A stretch of 64,000 nt of DNA from Thunnus maccoyii (Eukaryota > Chordata > Actinopteri > Scombriformes > Scombridae), in contig NC_056538.1 in assembly GCF_910596095.1 (NCBI RefSeq), positions 20,074,501 to 20,138,500 on the forward strand, given 5' to 3'. Each line of letters begins with the position of its first letter. Position 1 is the first letter of the stretch. Under the pieces are notes generated by a model. That model saw only the letters and a list, made by a program, of their open reading frames with translations, ran no database searches and was not told the origin of the DNA. Positions 12,316 to 24,926 of this stretch are shown in pieces. Both the position numbers and the translations under genes were made by a program.

Positions 12316-14726
12316 TTACATCTCATCTAAACCATAATCCTCCTCAGGGAAGTCTCCAACAGTCACAGTCAGGGGCTTCACAAACGCACCATATTTGTTC
12401 TCACATTCAAAGTACTGCTTCCCGTCAACACTGTGGAGACATAATTTAAAAAAAAAAAAAAAAAAAAGACAGGGTCAAATGCGAAAAAAAAAAAATTAAG
12501 ACAAGTTTATTCACACGATCGACAAGGACATGATTGTACTCTTACCTGCCATCATGTTTTCCCAGTGGCTCATCATACTTCACACCCACCCAATAGCCTG
12601 GCTTGAAATCTGCTGTGCCTGTTATCAAAACAGAACAACGTTGTTTACACCAGCTACTACTCTCATTGTTGTCAGCTCAGTTATGAATTCTCTGCTTTCA
12701 TAAACATTTAAAACTGGCAATAAAAAGAGAAGACACAATAGTAAATTTGTAATTTATAGTCTATTCATTTTCAGTCATTAATTGTAAGTGAGATTGTGTA
12801 TTTTAACCAGTTTACTGTGTTAGCTGATATTAATATGCCATAAATTTGGGTAATTACAAGCTATTAGTAAAAATTATCTAGAGCAAACCGTAAATAATTT
12901 GAGAGTGGTGATTCATATTTTCTTTCACTGAACAAAATGAACAACCAGACATTATGTATTAGTTTTTGTTCTTAGAACTCCAGCAGATTGTATCTGAGAT
13001 GAAACAATGACTATGTTGTTAAAGTGCTGACTTTAAGATTGAAATTGAGTCTGCGTATATCCACATCAGAAAGAATATGAAGGATTTTCTGGGCAAAATT
13101 TGACAAAAACACACCAAACACACACCAGAAGTATTTAAGCAGGCAGTTCAGTAGTTACTTTTTGTCCCCTAAAACTGGGGGGGCTATGGATAAAAAAGGG
13201 CTAAATTGCTACTGCCTTACTTGGGTTTTCATCACCACAAATTACAACAAAGGCTGCTCTGTTAGACAGAAAATCCTCAGTAGCACAGGATTTAAACCAA
13301 TGTCCTGGAGAGTACGAAAACCAGATAAGCTTTATCCACACTTACCAACATACATGACTGTGCCAACCTTTGTGGGCTGCCCAGAGACCTGCACTTGGCA
13401 TCGGCTGCCAACTGAAATGGCATCAGCAGCAACCTTCTGCTCCTCCTCCCGTGCAGCATTCTCAGCTTTCTTCTTGGCCATTTCTTCTTCATTGAAGCGA
13501 CCGACGCGTTGTTTCTTCATGAATGACCTTGCTGTATCTGAGGGAAAGAAAGTTGGATAGTACTGTACAGAGCATACTCCAAAATTGAGTGTAAATGCCA
13601 CAGAAGCTCTTCAGCCAAAAAAAAAGGTTGAATAATTAATCTTTATAAGTAACGGCAACGTAATTATCTTCAATATTGTATTTATTGTGTAACTATCATG
13701 TTATACTTTGCAGCTGCACTAGCTCCATTTGGTCATAAAAATTAATGAAATGTGTCTTATTTCTTTACTATCAAAACACAGGAACAAAATAAGTTAATGC
13801 TTCGAGAGCTATTAATAAGAAACACTGACTGTACCTGTTTTCTTCTCATAAGCGTCATCTGAGAGTTCAAACTTCTCCACTTTGGAAACATCAGAAAACT
13901 CCCCCAATTGACCTCCACTTCGATCAATAACCTGTACAAGAAATTAGATACAGGATGAGAGAGACAGATTCTTTTTTTATTTTTTAAAAAGGGCAGTACC
14001 AGTATGTTTTACACAATGAGTACAAATCCCTAAAGCTTGAAACAAGCAGTATTTTTTGTGGTGCAGGAAAAATATTCTTGTCATTCATGAAGATAATGCA
14101 CAAATGTTTACCTGTAAACTTTGAATAAATGAAAAGTTCCCAAGCATCGGTCTTGAGGAAACATGTAAAAACCACACAACTTATTGTTCTAAAAAGTATG
14201 TTATCTTAAGTTTTTGCCCTAGTCTATTGGCAGCAAATGTAGATTGCAAAGCTATGTACATACATGTATTCTGCAGTCATCATCCACAGGATAAGAACCC
14301 AGCATGGCTTCATTATCATCCATCTTCTGCAGGAACTTGTCATTGACACCGAACAACTCCAGGTCCATGCAGGAGGAAGGCGTACCCATAACCATCTCCA
14401 GCTTCCCCTTTATACAGTAGAAACAAAATAATGTAGGTATTACAATGAGTATGAATTCATTTTGAGCTATTGTTAGGTCTCTGGCCACTTTCTACATGAA
14501 AAGGGCAGAAATTAAAGTGTAGGCTTGGTCTGTGAAAAACCAACAATAAAGCCAACTTTGTGACATGTGTATTGGATGGTGCACTGCGTAGTAAACTGAG
14601 ACTCACCTTCAGATCTGCGATGCTAATCCCTCTGTTGAACCTGCGCTGCACCTCAAATGAGGAGATGGTGCTTGTGAGGCGCACATTCACAGTGGGTTTG
14701 GTAACTACTATCACTCCACCGTCCAT
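12316..14726 (-). CDS. tbcb: tbcb, tubulin-folding cofactor B, complete (246 aa)
   Basis: Six coding exons: 14726-14607, 14407-14264, 13931-13835, 13537-13346, 12618-12546 and 12430-12316 (stop TAA 12318-12316); 741 nt including the stop. The start ATG at 14726 opens [17 protein letters not shown]. Residues about 5-85 form the ubiquitin-like domain ([13 protein letters not shown]). A coiled-coil/charged linker follows ([20 protein letters not shown]). A C-terminal CAP-Gly domain (about 160-225) reads [33 protein letters not shown] and KYGAFVKP. It ends in DYGLDEM, the EEY/F-like acidic tail that contacts CAP-Gly proteins. TBCB binds alpha-tubulin after the chaperonin CCT and, with TBCE, takes part in heterodimer assembly and disassembly in the cytosol. 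Length matches human TBCB (244 aa). A non-coding first exon lies upstream. Confidence 0.97.
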
Positions 14727-15420
14727 GATCCAGACTGTTCTGACACAGCTATTGTCCACTGAAACACTGAAAAGAGTACACAATGTGACATATTAACCAA
14801 TGTGACTGAAACTGATACACCATCTCACAGTGACAAACAAATACTGTGCATTTAGTTTCCTGTTGTCCTGATCGATCGTTCCTAATATTAAACCTGACAT
14901 AAATTAAGCTATGTAACTTTGATTCAAGCTATTTCCTTGCAATGAAATACCGATAAAGTGTCTGTAATGACCTGCAAAAACGAGGACAACGCCTACATAC
15001 ACATACACAGAAGTTAGTTGTTTCTCATTCCTTTCTTTTACCTAGCATAGCACACTTAGCACAACATCCTACGGTATTGAAGTGAAAGGTTACGTACGTG
15101 TATGACCACCTTTCTCTCTCAAGTTTACTCTATTTATCCAATATGATCGTTTAAGTGTAATTTTAGCTTGCTCTTTAGCTGTTTGTGTGGCTAGCAGCAG
15201 CACAATCACGTTGGCTGCGCATAGGACCCTCGGCTACACGGAAAGGTTGCCATAGTTACTTACAAGTACGTTTATTTTCCCTCGATGGTATTTAGAAACA
15301 CTGTGGAAACTGCCGTCCGTCTTTATATCACGATCTAACGCCGGGCCGCCGATAAACCCATGAATATTACGTTATATGTTTATGGAGAAAAATGGTGCAA
15401 CTAGATTCGCTGCGTGGTTG
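14727..15420 (-). other. tbcb: tbcb 5' UTR: non-coding first exon and first intron
   Basis: The coding exon extends upstream to an acceptor (TTTTCAG at 14773-14767), so 14727-14766 is 5' UTR. A strong donor, GTAAGTAAC, lies at 15263-15256 on the minus strand within a more CpG-rich stretch. The simplest reading is a non-coding exon ending at 15264 and starting somewhere near 15.3-15.4 kb. The transcription start is inferred. Confidence 0.6.
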
Positions 15421-15560
15421 TGCCTGAAGACTGTTAACAGTTCCTGCTACGCCCAGCTCTAGCTCCTTCTAGTCGCCCCCCCGCCTGGAAAACACCAATC
15501 ACATCGAGGAGCAAATGAGTTCAGCCAATGGTGTTACGATACGAACAAAAAGGGGCGGTG
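15290..15560 (-). promoter_or_regulatory. tbcb: probable tbcb promoter
   Basis: A CpG-richer stretch (CGGGCCGCCGAT near 15343, CGCCCCC near 15474) with CCAAT-type motifs (ACCAATCACATCG near 15495; CAGCCAATGG near 15523; ACCAATCATC near 15588). It lies just upstream of the inferred non-coding first exon. TATA-less housekeeping architecture is inferred. Confidence 0.45.
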
Positions 15561-15941
15561 AAACTAGTAGATTGACACGAGTGATAACCAATCATCAGAC
15601 AGGAGTAAAGGCGACCGTTGAAGTGACCACACAGAGGCGCTATCCTCCAGTCTAAACCATGGATCATGCCATGGATGTATATTATATATAATAATATATA
15701 ATTAATACTATATAATATATAATTATATATTTTTTTTGTACTAATACATCTACGGTCTAAACAATGAAGACTGAAAAACGTTTATTTTTAAGAGGAATAT
15801 TGTAGCCTAATAAAAGAGGATTCAACCGGATAGGTTACCTATCGCTTAGAAGTTAATGACTCTGTAATAACCAACATATATCTGTTCAACTCAGCCTAAT
15901 GAGTAAATCTGGTCTACAACAGCCAATTTTACACATTGATT

Positions 15942-16394
15942 TAAAGGAAAGGTCCACAATTTTAAGTCTTTAAGTCTTAAGTCTGTCTTAAAACAATAGT
16001 CAGGTGCACAAATGAACACTGAAATAGGTTTTTCTTGCTGTAATTATTCCTCCTGTTCATACTGATCATTAGAAGATCCCATCATAACGCACTTACAATG
16101 TAAATGATGGAGGCAAAGGACTGTAAATGTGGCAGATATCCAAATGATATGACTAATTCAGACTGCTGAAGGCTCATATTAGCTTCAGATAAACGTTTAA
16201 ATGGCTTTTTGCACAAAATGCCTGTGTGGACACACTGTGGATTTTGGGCCCCATCAGCACATTTGAAAGGGATCTTTAAATAGCTAGTATGAACAGGAAG
16301 AATGATTAGAGCGAGGAAAACTTCTTTCAGTGTTCATTTGGGCACCTGACTGTTGTTTTAAGACAGACTTTAAAAATTGTGAACTTATCCTTTA
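15942..16394. mobile_element. inverted-repeat element family A, copy 2 (near full length)
   Basis: The left arm begins TTAAAGGAAAGGTCCACAAT and carries ACAATAGTCAGGTGCACAAA. The right arm carries TGGGCACCTGACTGTTG and ends GTGAACTTATCCTTTAA, its reverse complement. The interior holds CTGTTCATACTGATCATTAG, CACTTACAATGTAAATGATGG and GTGTGGACACACTGTGGATT, all found in the copies at 30 kb and 42 kb. About 450 bp, non-coding. Confidence 0.9.
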
Positions 16395-17784
16395 ATGTAT
16401 AGACTAACATATTGTGTGTTCTGGATATTAAACCACATTGCTGCAGCTTGAAAGCAATTTGTGAGAGACTAAAATCTGTTTGATCTGTCATTATACTCCA
16501 TTAGTAAATTCTCAGAGAACATCTTATTTTGTCCTGCTGCAATTTTGATAGAAATTTTCAGAAATTAGAAAACTATCCAAAAACAAGCCTAATCTTTAAT
16601 CACGGACTTGCTACAGTAAACTTCCTCAAGCACAGAGAGCAGACTAGAGCATGTATGGGCAGAAAAGAGAAGATCAAAGACAGTTGAGGGCTACAACTAA
16701 ACACCGGTCAGGAGGGGGGTCGAGAAAAGCCTGCAGCCCGACAGCGAAGATTACATTCCTATGGTTGTTGATGGAGATGGAGGTCTGCAAACCTGCCTGG
16801 CCTCATTCACACCTCATCTGCAGGTCACACTCATGTATGTGTGGTACACATTTACTGTATTATATTATAAAGAACATGCTAATATCTGTCATGTCTGCCA
16901 ATATCTGAGGTTCAGTCACCTTTCAGTTTAGAGCATTATAACAGAAAAAAAAATCAAGGTAAGTCATTCATTTTCTGAACATCACAGTTCAATATAGACT
17001 CTTTACTTCAACGTGTTAATCCCTTGGCAGCCTTAATAGACAAAATAATAAGCACCTTTAATAAGCACAGCGCATATCTGTCGCTAATATTTCCGCGTTG
17101 TCACCTCAAATTATACCTGCTGTCTTAGTGTAGCCTTAATTATGTGTTTACTGAGAGTATTTGCATTGGGAAACCACCCCAGACAAATAAAACCACAGGA
17201 TCCGGTTGGAAAACTGGGATGACAACAAGTCCCACCTGAACAAACATGGAGAGACTGTGTTGTTGATGTCTAACTCATTACACATTATAAATAGTGTTTG
17301 TTGTGGGAATATGTATCAGAAGCTATTTCTGAAAGCTATTTCTCAAATTCTTACAGGGATTGTCAGAGTTAAAACTTGTCCCTGATATGAAATTTAAAGT
17401 TTTTACAGTCCAAGACTTAAAAAGCTATCAGATCAACACCAGCAGTCAGAGCACATTTTCTGTACTGTGGTTGTATTTTACAAGAATCTAGAAATTTGCC
17501 ATTAAAAAGGAACCATATGTGTTGTTGATGGTGCAGTTATTTTCAGAGTAGTAGTGTGTGATTGTTTTGTTGTTGTTTTGTTATTGTTTTACCTATACTA
17601 CAAACTCCTATAGGAAAAATGGCATTGTAGTCTTATCAATAGTTTTGAAAAGATGCAAAGAAATAAGTAAAAGTTCACATTCAAGGGGTTTATGACCAAC
17701 CAGAACCAGATTATATAAACTGTATCAAACATAAAAGTAGACATTATGCAGAATTATCCTTTTCAAACTGATTATATACAATCA

Positions 17785-17985
17785 CGGGCCACTTTATTAG
17801 GAACACCTGTGCAATCTAATACAATCCAATACAACAGCTCTGCCACAAAATTCTACATTTATGAAGCTTATACATTTTCAGTTTTTGTTGACATTGTCAG
17901 AAAGGGGTGCGTTATATTGAATGGTGTTCCTAATATTTTGTCCACCCCATTAACATACACGAGGGGGGCAAAATATTAGGGACAT
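17785..17985. mobile_element. interspersed repeat of the CACTTTATTAGGAACACCTG type
   Basis: Contains GGGCCACTTTATTAGGAACA, a phrase I recognise from a widespread fish repeat, and ends in GCAAAATATTAGGGACA with an internal GGTGTTCCTAATATTTTGTC. This gives partial inverted symmetry. The superfamily is not assigned. Confidence 0.65.
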
Positions 17986-18097
17986 TTTTCACTATAATGC
18001 ACTCCACTACACCACCACCCACTACGACCTCAATAATAAACATAAAGTAGAATCATCACCTTTCTGACACTGTGTTTCATCAATTGTGTTTTTGATG

Positions 18098-18157
18098 AAT
18101 TAGGCTAGTGATGATTCATCCTCATGCATGAATCATACATCAACAATAGCCTAGTTT
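18098..18157. repeat. interrupted palindrome upstream of six5
   Basis: AGGCTA...ATGATTCAT...ATGAATCAT...TAGCCT forms nested inverted arms about 500 bases upstream of the six5 start. A second ATGATTCATGATGATG follows at about 18162. This could be a small hairpin or a cluster of bZIP/homeodomain-like sites; no function can be read from the sequence. Confidence 0.5.
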
Positions 18158-18399
18158 TACACATGATTCATGATGATGAAGATACAGAAAAGCAGAAATG
18201 CGTGTCAAAAATAGCATATAGTCAATGTTTTGGAAACCACCCTCAAAATTTCACAAATCATGTTTCCACGGAAGCTCATGTCTTATTATTATGAAACTCC
18301 CGCTGGCTCCCGTGTAGCTCGCATCCTGGGGGCAAACCATGCCCGGTTGATGTCTGTAAAAAAAGAGTTTCAAAAAGGTTTTCCACGTTGATTTATTTT

Positions 18400-18636
18400 C
18401 CTTGTATTGTAGAGATATTTTCTAACATGTCTATTGGTGCATCTGTTGTCTGAGCGGCATTAATTAAGTAACTTTTGACAAAGAGACCACATGAGGTTGG
18501 TAAAAGGGGCGTGACTGACTGACTGACTGCTGGTAGACTGCAGGCACATTCATGGTTTGGTCGGTTGGCGGAGAATGGGAGGGAGGGAGAGAGAGGAGGA
18601 GGAGGAACTACTGGAGGAAAAAAAGTTAAAGTAAAA
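18400..18636 (+). promoter_or_regulatory. six5: six5 5' UTR and proximal promoter
   Basis: Upstream of the ATG are a GC-box-like GGGGCGTG at about 18507, a GACTGACTGACTGACTG run at 18515-18532 and a purine-rich leader (GGGAGGGAGGGAGAGAGAGG). The frame stays open upstream to 18565 but has no ATG, so the ATG at 18637 (AAAAATGG context) is the start used here. Confidence 0.5.
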
Positions 18637-19883
18637 ATGGCTTCCTTGTCTTTGGAGTCTACAGAACAATCTGAGAACAGCCCAGAGGAGCCAGCGGCAT
18701 CTGACTACAAAGACGAGAAAGATCCGGTCCAAGTTTCGGAACAATTACTCCAAAGTTTCCAGAAGTCGGCTCTGAGTTTTTCCACTGACCAAGTATCATG
18801 TCTGTGCGAGGCCCTTCTGCAGGCGGGCAATGTGGATCGCCTGTGGAGATTTCTATCCACCATACCTCCTTCGTCCGAGCTGCTACGTGGCAACGAGACC
18901 CTGCTGAAGGCCCAGGCACTGGTGGCTTTCCACCGGGAAGAATTCAAGGAGCTGTACGCCATCCTGGACAGCCACGACTTCCAGCCGTCTAACCACGGGT
19001 TCCTGCAGGACCTTTACCTGAAAGCCCGCTACAAGGAGGCGGAGAGGTCCCGGGGCCGCAGCCTGGGCGCCGTGGACAAGTACCGGCTCAGGAAGAAGTT
19101 CCCCCTGCCCAAAACGATCTGGGACGGAGAGGAGACCGTGTACTGCTTCAAAGAGAAGTCTCGCAACGCATTGAAGGAGTGCTACAAGAGCAACAGGTAC
19201 CCGACTCCGGATGAGAAGAAAAACCTGGCCAAAGTCACCGGACTGTCCCTCACACAGGTCAGCAACTGGTTCAAGAACCGCAGGCAGAGGGACAGGACCC
19301 CGTCCGGGACCCAGAGCAAGAGGCAAGGCATCCCACCACCAACACTGCAGACACATTTCACACATTACACTCATTTCTAACTCTGGTTTGATAAGATTCA
19401 AAAGTCATAATCTGAGCAAAAGTTACCTTAAAGTTTCATTTGTTTATTTGAGACTTTATGTTGTGTTTCATAACAAATCACTCTGAATAATCACTGAAAC
19501 TACCAGACCTAAACCTGAATGGTAAACAAGGCACTTACAGGCCAGCACAGCCTCCATAAAAAGTGTGCACACACTGCACTTCAAATTATCAAAACTAACA
19601 AAAGCAAAGTCCTGCATCCAGTAAAGAATAAGGACAGAGGAGCTGACTGCTGACAGCGGTGAAGCCACACAGGTCTGAGACCAAGAGCATGTTGCTTTGT
19701 TATGAAATGTGAGATCCAGGCCCCCACCATCAGGTTTCCTGAAACCCTGCACTGCTGCATGGGCCTGCAGAGCCGGGCTACCCGAGGTTAAAGCCTTATA
19801 CCAGGGAAGGTGAGGGTGGGAGGAGGGACTCACAAAAAAAACAACTCCTAAATAGTTTTCACACAGACTAAAATCCCATCATG

Positions 19884-19936
<53 letters not shown>

Positions 19937-22900
19937 CAGAGCAGATTTATCTTATCAGACTTGAGGCTTTGTGGTGGTCTGGCAGCTCGTCAATCTTAAT
20001 GCAGGAGCGGGCTGCTGTACTTTCTAACACACATTAACCAACAACAGGCCTAAACGAGTTTCTAGGAATCAGATCCAGCTTTGTCTTCCCGTCTGTACTG
20101 ATAAACTGTAGCATGTGGTTGTTAAAGGGGGCCAGAAAAGGATGAGTAGGGTTAATAATAAATCAGAATGGTTGGTATCTTTGCCAGCATACCGCAAGTT
20201 AACCACTGAAAAATCTATTCAGCACACAGGCGAGCAAATAGAGATAGAGCTTGTATCATAATTTCAATCTACGCATGCAAAAATGTGTCGTTAGTAGAGA
20301 ACTTTCCCCAGATGTTGCACATGAAATAGATGGTATTTTGAAAAAATGAATTGGCTCGGTTTCAAAGTTTATGTTTGTATTAAAATCGATAGCTGACTCT
20401 AATAATGAATGTTATTATGAAAATGTAACATCTGCAAATCTAGTATTACACAAACCACTTTAGTTGCCTGATAACATTTCTTTATTTATTGGTTCATTTA
20501 TCAGGCAGTACACATAAACAATGCAAAAGTGTCAGAGTTGGTAAAATACACCTTTTCGTCAGTAGTCCCTTGAGAGATGTTACAAAGACGCCCTAAAAGA
20601 AACTATAAAAATAATATTTATCAAAACAATCATTAAGATATTAAACAGTTATTGAAATACTTCCTGAAGAAACAACTTGAGTGCCTTTTTAAAGTTCATT
20701 ATTGTTTTTCATTTTGTTGCAAACCAGATGTTAATGTTTGATAAATTAGAGCTAAATCTCAGTTTAAAATATCATGGGAGAGAGACGTGTTGACCTACGT
20801 GGAGTCTGAAGTCACTGGGACTTAACTTTATTCAACACATTGAACACATATGGTATTTTTGGATTACTTTTTACTATTTTTGGAGAATGGGCTGCTTTGA
20901 GAAGATAAAAATCAGTTTATTTTGCAATTACTACAAAGTAACATGCCAATATATATACACACAGTGAAGCTTTCTCATTAAGGATTTCAAACTAAGCTGC
21001 TGTGATTGTGAGTTTAACAAATTCTCAGACAATAATGAAAGTCAAAAAATGGGTTTAGATACTGACATGCAAAATCCTGTGTTTAAAAGAACAGGAAGTC
21101 CTGTTCAAATGTATCATAATTCTCTTGATTTATGCCATGTAATTATTACTAAAGTCATAATTTATCTAAAAAAACATACTGCATAAAGACTAGAGCTGCA
21201 ACAAACAATTATTTTCATTATCTGTTGATTATTTTCTCTATTAATCGATTAGTTGTTTGGTCTATAATATGTCCATAAATGGTGAAAAATGTTGATCAAA
21301 GCCCAAGGTGACGTCCTCAAATGTCTTCTGTTGTCCTGGCGAACAGTCCACAACCCAAAGATGTAGTTTACTATCATAGAAGACTTTAGAAACCAGAAAA
21401 TATTCACATTTGAGAAGCTGGAAACACAGAAGTTTGACTTTTTTTTCTTTAAAAAAATGACTCTGAACGACTAATCTTTTATCAAAATAATTGCTGATTA
21501 ATTTTCTGTCAATCGTCTAATCGTTGCAGCTCTAATAAAGACCCTTGACTAAAATCACAGAAATCAAAGGAATGGTTAAATGTGTTTTTATTTACAATCC
21601 TGTTACGTTCCATTTGTGCGAGGTTAAGCTCAAAGCATGCACACGATAAGAAAACTATAAAGGGGAAAAAGTAGCTTGTGTTAAATGTCAGCACTGAGGA
21701 GAATTTATTCCTGTGCCCAACCCTCTAAAACTACACACATCTGCCTTTTTTATTTGAATCCTTTTATTGTTCTTCTGTTTCAGTGAGTCTGATGGAAACC
21801 ACAGCACTGAGGATGAGGCGAGCATGATGGACGACACCCCTGACAAACCGGAGGAGGCCGCTGGCTCCACGGCCTCCATCATCTCTCTCTCGGCAGTCTC
21901 CGGTAGCACAGGAGGTCAGCTCATCCTCAACGGCTCCAGTGGCTTCCTCACAGCCTCTCAACCATTACTACTCAATGGAAATTCCCTGATTTCTAGTACT
22001 GGAGCTGGTGTCATAATCAACGGGCTAAGCTTGGGCGATTGCCAGACAGTCACACTGAGTCCGGTTGCCAACTCTCCTTTGATACTGAACGGGGCTCAGG
22101 TAATAACCAAACCGAGTATCAGTGTGCAGCAGCAGCAGCAGCAGCAGCAACAAGCAGTTTCTGTGGCAGGTCAGGAGGTTTCAGCCATGGAGGCCAAGAC
22201 ACACAGTATTCCAGCAGTCGTTCTTAGCACGAACACCACGCCGGTCTCAAACCCTCCGTCAATCATCTCTCTTCCTATGCAAACTAAGACAGACGGTGGC
22301 AACGCTCTGGATTTCATCACTGTCCCTGAAGAATTGGTGACCAAATCAGAAGGCAGCAGCCAGACAATGTCTTCCTCTTCGTCATCTTTATCCCCTTCTT
22401 CGCCCACTCTGTCCTCCCCGACAAGCCTCCCTTCACTGGTTTTAACACAAAACGCCCAACGCCAGGAGTCCCTCACGCTCCCAGGATCCATGCCGTCAAC
22501 AGGCATGGTCATCTCCAGCCCTGCCGTGTCTCTCCCCAGTCAGCAAGGGGAGTATGTCGTCTTTGCCACCGCTGGCTCCCAGTTAACCCCCTCTAGCACT
22601 GTGGTTTCCTCCAGCCACTCCACCCCTCAGGTCTTCTCTCTGCCCCAGGTTGTGCCTTCCATCCAGGGTATACCAGTATCCCAGCTGGTGCAGCACTCTT
22701 CAGGAGCCCAGGTTTCCCAGTGCCCTCAATTGGTCCCAGTATCCCCCCTCACCTCGGCGCCTCCTCCGTTCCAAAGCCCGCAGACAATGAACGCAAGTGA
22801 CAGACTGGTGCAACAGCAGCAGGATGCTTCAACCACGCTGGCTGAAGGTGCCACAACCATAGTTTCTATCTCACAGCCTCCCAGTAATCAGCTCTCACAG

Positions 22901-24926
22901 CGAGTGACACACCAACTGGGAGACCAAAACATAAACTCCACACCCAGCAAAATCCAGGTGCCACAAGTTATTTCCATCTCTTCCCCTACTCAAGTGGTCC
23001 CAGTCCCACAGGGTAAAGGCACCACACCAGCACAGTTAGTCCCCCTCTCCATGCCTCAACTGGTTCCAGTCTCCTCCATCCAACCTTCCTCCACCATCTC
23101 CTTCCCCCAAGTGGTACCCGCCAGTCCCTCTCTCTCCATCCCCTCTGCTGGAGTGCCTTTACAGATCCTGACGTCAGCTCCTGCAGCCGGAGGGGTCACA
23201 CAGGGTCCCCTCAGGATAAACCAGCTGAGGCCCATTCAGAGTGTGGGTCCCCCGACCAGTGTGGCCCCTGGTGTGCAGCTGCTCAACTCTGGGATCATTC
23301 AGCTCCCCTCTGCCTCTCCAGGTACACTGAATTCATTAGTTTGCAAATGTACAAAGTTTATGCCTCAGTGTTTATTTAATGATGCACGTTTTCAGTCTTT
23401 ATATGGCAGTTATTGTATTGTTTAATTTAATGATTTATATTGAAGATACATGATACGACTTAGTATTACTACCAAGTATTTAATTACATGGATTAGCTGA
23501 TGTTAAGGTGGCTAAAATAAATAGAAATAGCACACACTGAAAAAGAGTCTTTAAGGCTAATTTTCATCATGGATCAATCTAGCAATTATTTTCTTGATTA
23601 TGTATTTGGTCTATAAAATGTCAATATGTCAATATAATGAAAAATGCCCAAAGTGATGTTTTCTTCATGTTTTGTCCCACAGTTCAAAACCTGCATATAT
23701 TCATTCATCACGTAAAAAGCAGCAAATCCTCACAACTGAGACGCTGTTTTGTCTAAAAATATCTGAAACGATGAATCAATTGAAAAATATTTGCCAATTG
23801 ATTTTTTTTTTTTTTTCAGTTGATTCATCGTTGTTGACTAATCGTTTCAGCTCTACAGTAACATGAATGTGTGCCGTTTAGACAGTAGGCTAATTCTACA
23901 CATAACATTGTAACATAAGACACAAAAGAAGCTTTGCCTTAAAAACTAAAATAATATGTTCAGACATAAAACAACAGAACAGCCTCCACTGTGGAAAGTT
24001 GAGGAAAAGAACAGGTTGTTGGTGTAGAATAAAATGATATTCACACCATCAGTTGTCAAATCAAAATAATCACAATATCAAGACATATTAATGCCTGATT
24101 GACATCTGTAAAATAATTTGGTATATGTATGAGTAGTAAAGAGCTGACACTGCAATGAGGCAACACGTCATACTGTTTAAATGGTTTAAATGTTGTCTTA
24201 AACAGTCTTGATTGCCATAAATATATCGTTATCTCCGCTGTAGGGAACCTTCTCCTGGGTGGAAGTCCCTACCTGAGTGTCCAGCAAGGGAAGCTGATTT
24301 TGACCATCCCAGCAGGCATTCAACTCACCAGTTTGCCTCTGAAACCAGTCCCAGAGGCTTCACCCATCTCTGCCAATGGATTGAGTCCCGTCCTCACCCC
24401 CTCCACCCTCCCTGTAGCCTCCCAGCCTTCAACCACCTCAGGCCAAACCCCCAGCGGCCTTACAACGTCCCCCCTGAACTTCATCAGCTCATCTCCACCG
24501 TACTGTGCTGCAGAGACTGGGATTGCAACCAGCCAGACCCCCGCCGTCCCCTCCCCTCATCCGCTGGACCATTCAGTCGCCCCCACGACGCCGAACACTC
24601 TCACTCCAGAAAGCATGCTTGCCCTCAGCCCCATGTACAGCGGAGTGACGCCCAGCACCCAGCTGTCCCAGCCGGCCTGGAGCCCCGTGCCCCTCTCCAC
24701 CTCGGCTAGTCTAACTCTGTTTGACGTCCGCGGGAAGGGGGACCTACCTGTAGACCCAGCTTTGTTAGGCCTACCTGGAGGAGAGTCGCTGCTTCTGGGA
24801 AGCCCTTCTCCGGAGCAGGATGTAGAAGCCAACTCACCACTAGGAAATCCTGAGGAGATGGACGGGGACTCCAAGATTCTGACTCAGCTCCAGTCTGTCC
24901 CTGTGGACGATGAGCTGGGCTTGTAG
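18637..24926 (+). CDS. six5: six5, SIX homeobox transcription factor 5, complete (968 aa)
   Basis: Three coding exons: 18637-19322, 21784-23321 and 24244-24926; 2,907 nt including the TAG stop. Residues about 47-157 are the SIX domain ([20 protein letters not shown] to [16 protein letters not shown]). Residues about 158-217 are the homeodomain ([16 protein letters not shown] to [13 protein letters not shown]), which binds DNA and, through the SIX domain, EYA co-activators. The rest is a Ser/Thr/Pro/Gln-rich activation region with a run of nine Gln at about 344-352 and repeated QVVPxS/QLVPVS motifs. The C-terminus [16 protein letters not shown] and the VIINGL motif are SIX5 hallmarks and separate it from SIX4. 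The product is longer than human SIX5 (739 aa). Intron 1 uses a GC donor: exon 1 ends AAG-AG, then GCAAGG, and exon 2 supplies T-GAG-TCT, which restores the conserved KSESDGN peptide. Confidence 0.95.
19887..19932. repeat. (TG)n microsatellite
   Basis: About 23 uninterrupted TG dinucleotides in six5 intron 1. Confidence 0.97.
21191..21535. mobile_element. inverted-repeat element family B, full copy
   Basis: Starts TAGAGCTGCAACAAACAATT and ends ATCGTTGCAGCTCTA, its inverted counterpart. Each end carries ATTAATCGATTAG-like tracts, and the interior carries TTGGTCTATAATATGTC and CTTCTGTTGTCC. It is about 345 bp and non-coding, and matches a very abundant percomorph element. It ends about 250 bases before six5 exon 2. 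Confidence 0.9.
23575..23857. mobile_element. inverted-repeat element family B, degraded copy
   Basis: Carries AATTATTTTCTTGATTATG, TTGGTCTATAAAATGTC and AAAGTGATG, and ends AATCGTTTCAGCTCTA. It lies in six5 intron 2. The left terminus is worn. Confidence 0.8.

Larger units (their letters stand above)
15421..18300. other. intergenic region between divergent tbcb and six5
   Basis: About 2.9 kb separates the two divergently transcribed genes. It contains an AT-rich stretch with ATATATAATA palindromes (15675-15735), family A copy 2 (15942-16394), another interspersed repeat (17785-17985) and a small hairpin (18098-18157). No gene seen. Confidence 0.65.
19323..21783 (+). other. six5: six5 intron 1 with GC-AG splice sites
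   Basis: The donor is AG/GCAAGG at 19321-19328 and the acceptor is TTCTGTTTCAG at 21773-21783. There is no GT donor in a position that would give the conserved KSESDGN junction. The intron contains a (TG)n microsatellite (about 19887-19932) and a family B element (21191-21535). Confidence 0.85.

Noticed and set aside
18565-18636. Upstream in-frame extension of six5 (24 codons)
   Set aside because: It begins at a TTG, not an ATG. The first ATG in frame is 18637, with a good start context.
18883-19401. 172-codon minus-strand frame opposite six5 exon 1
   Set aside because: Antisense shadow of GC-rich SIX/homeodomain coding sequence.
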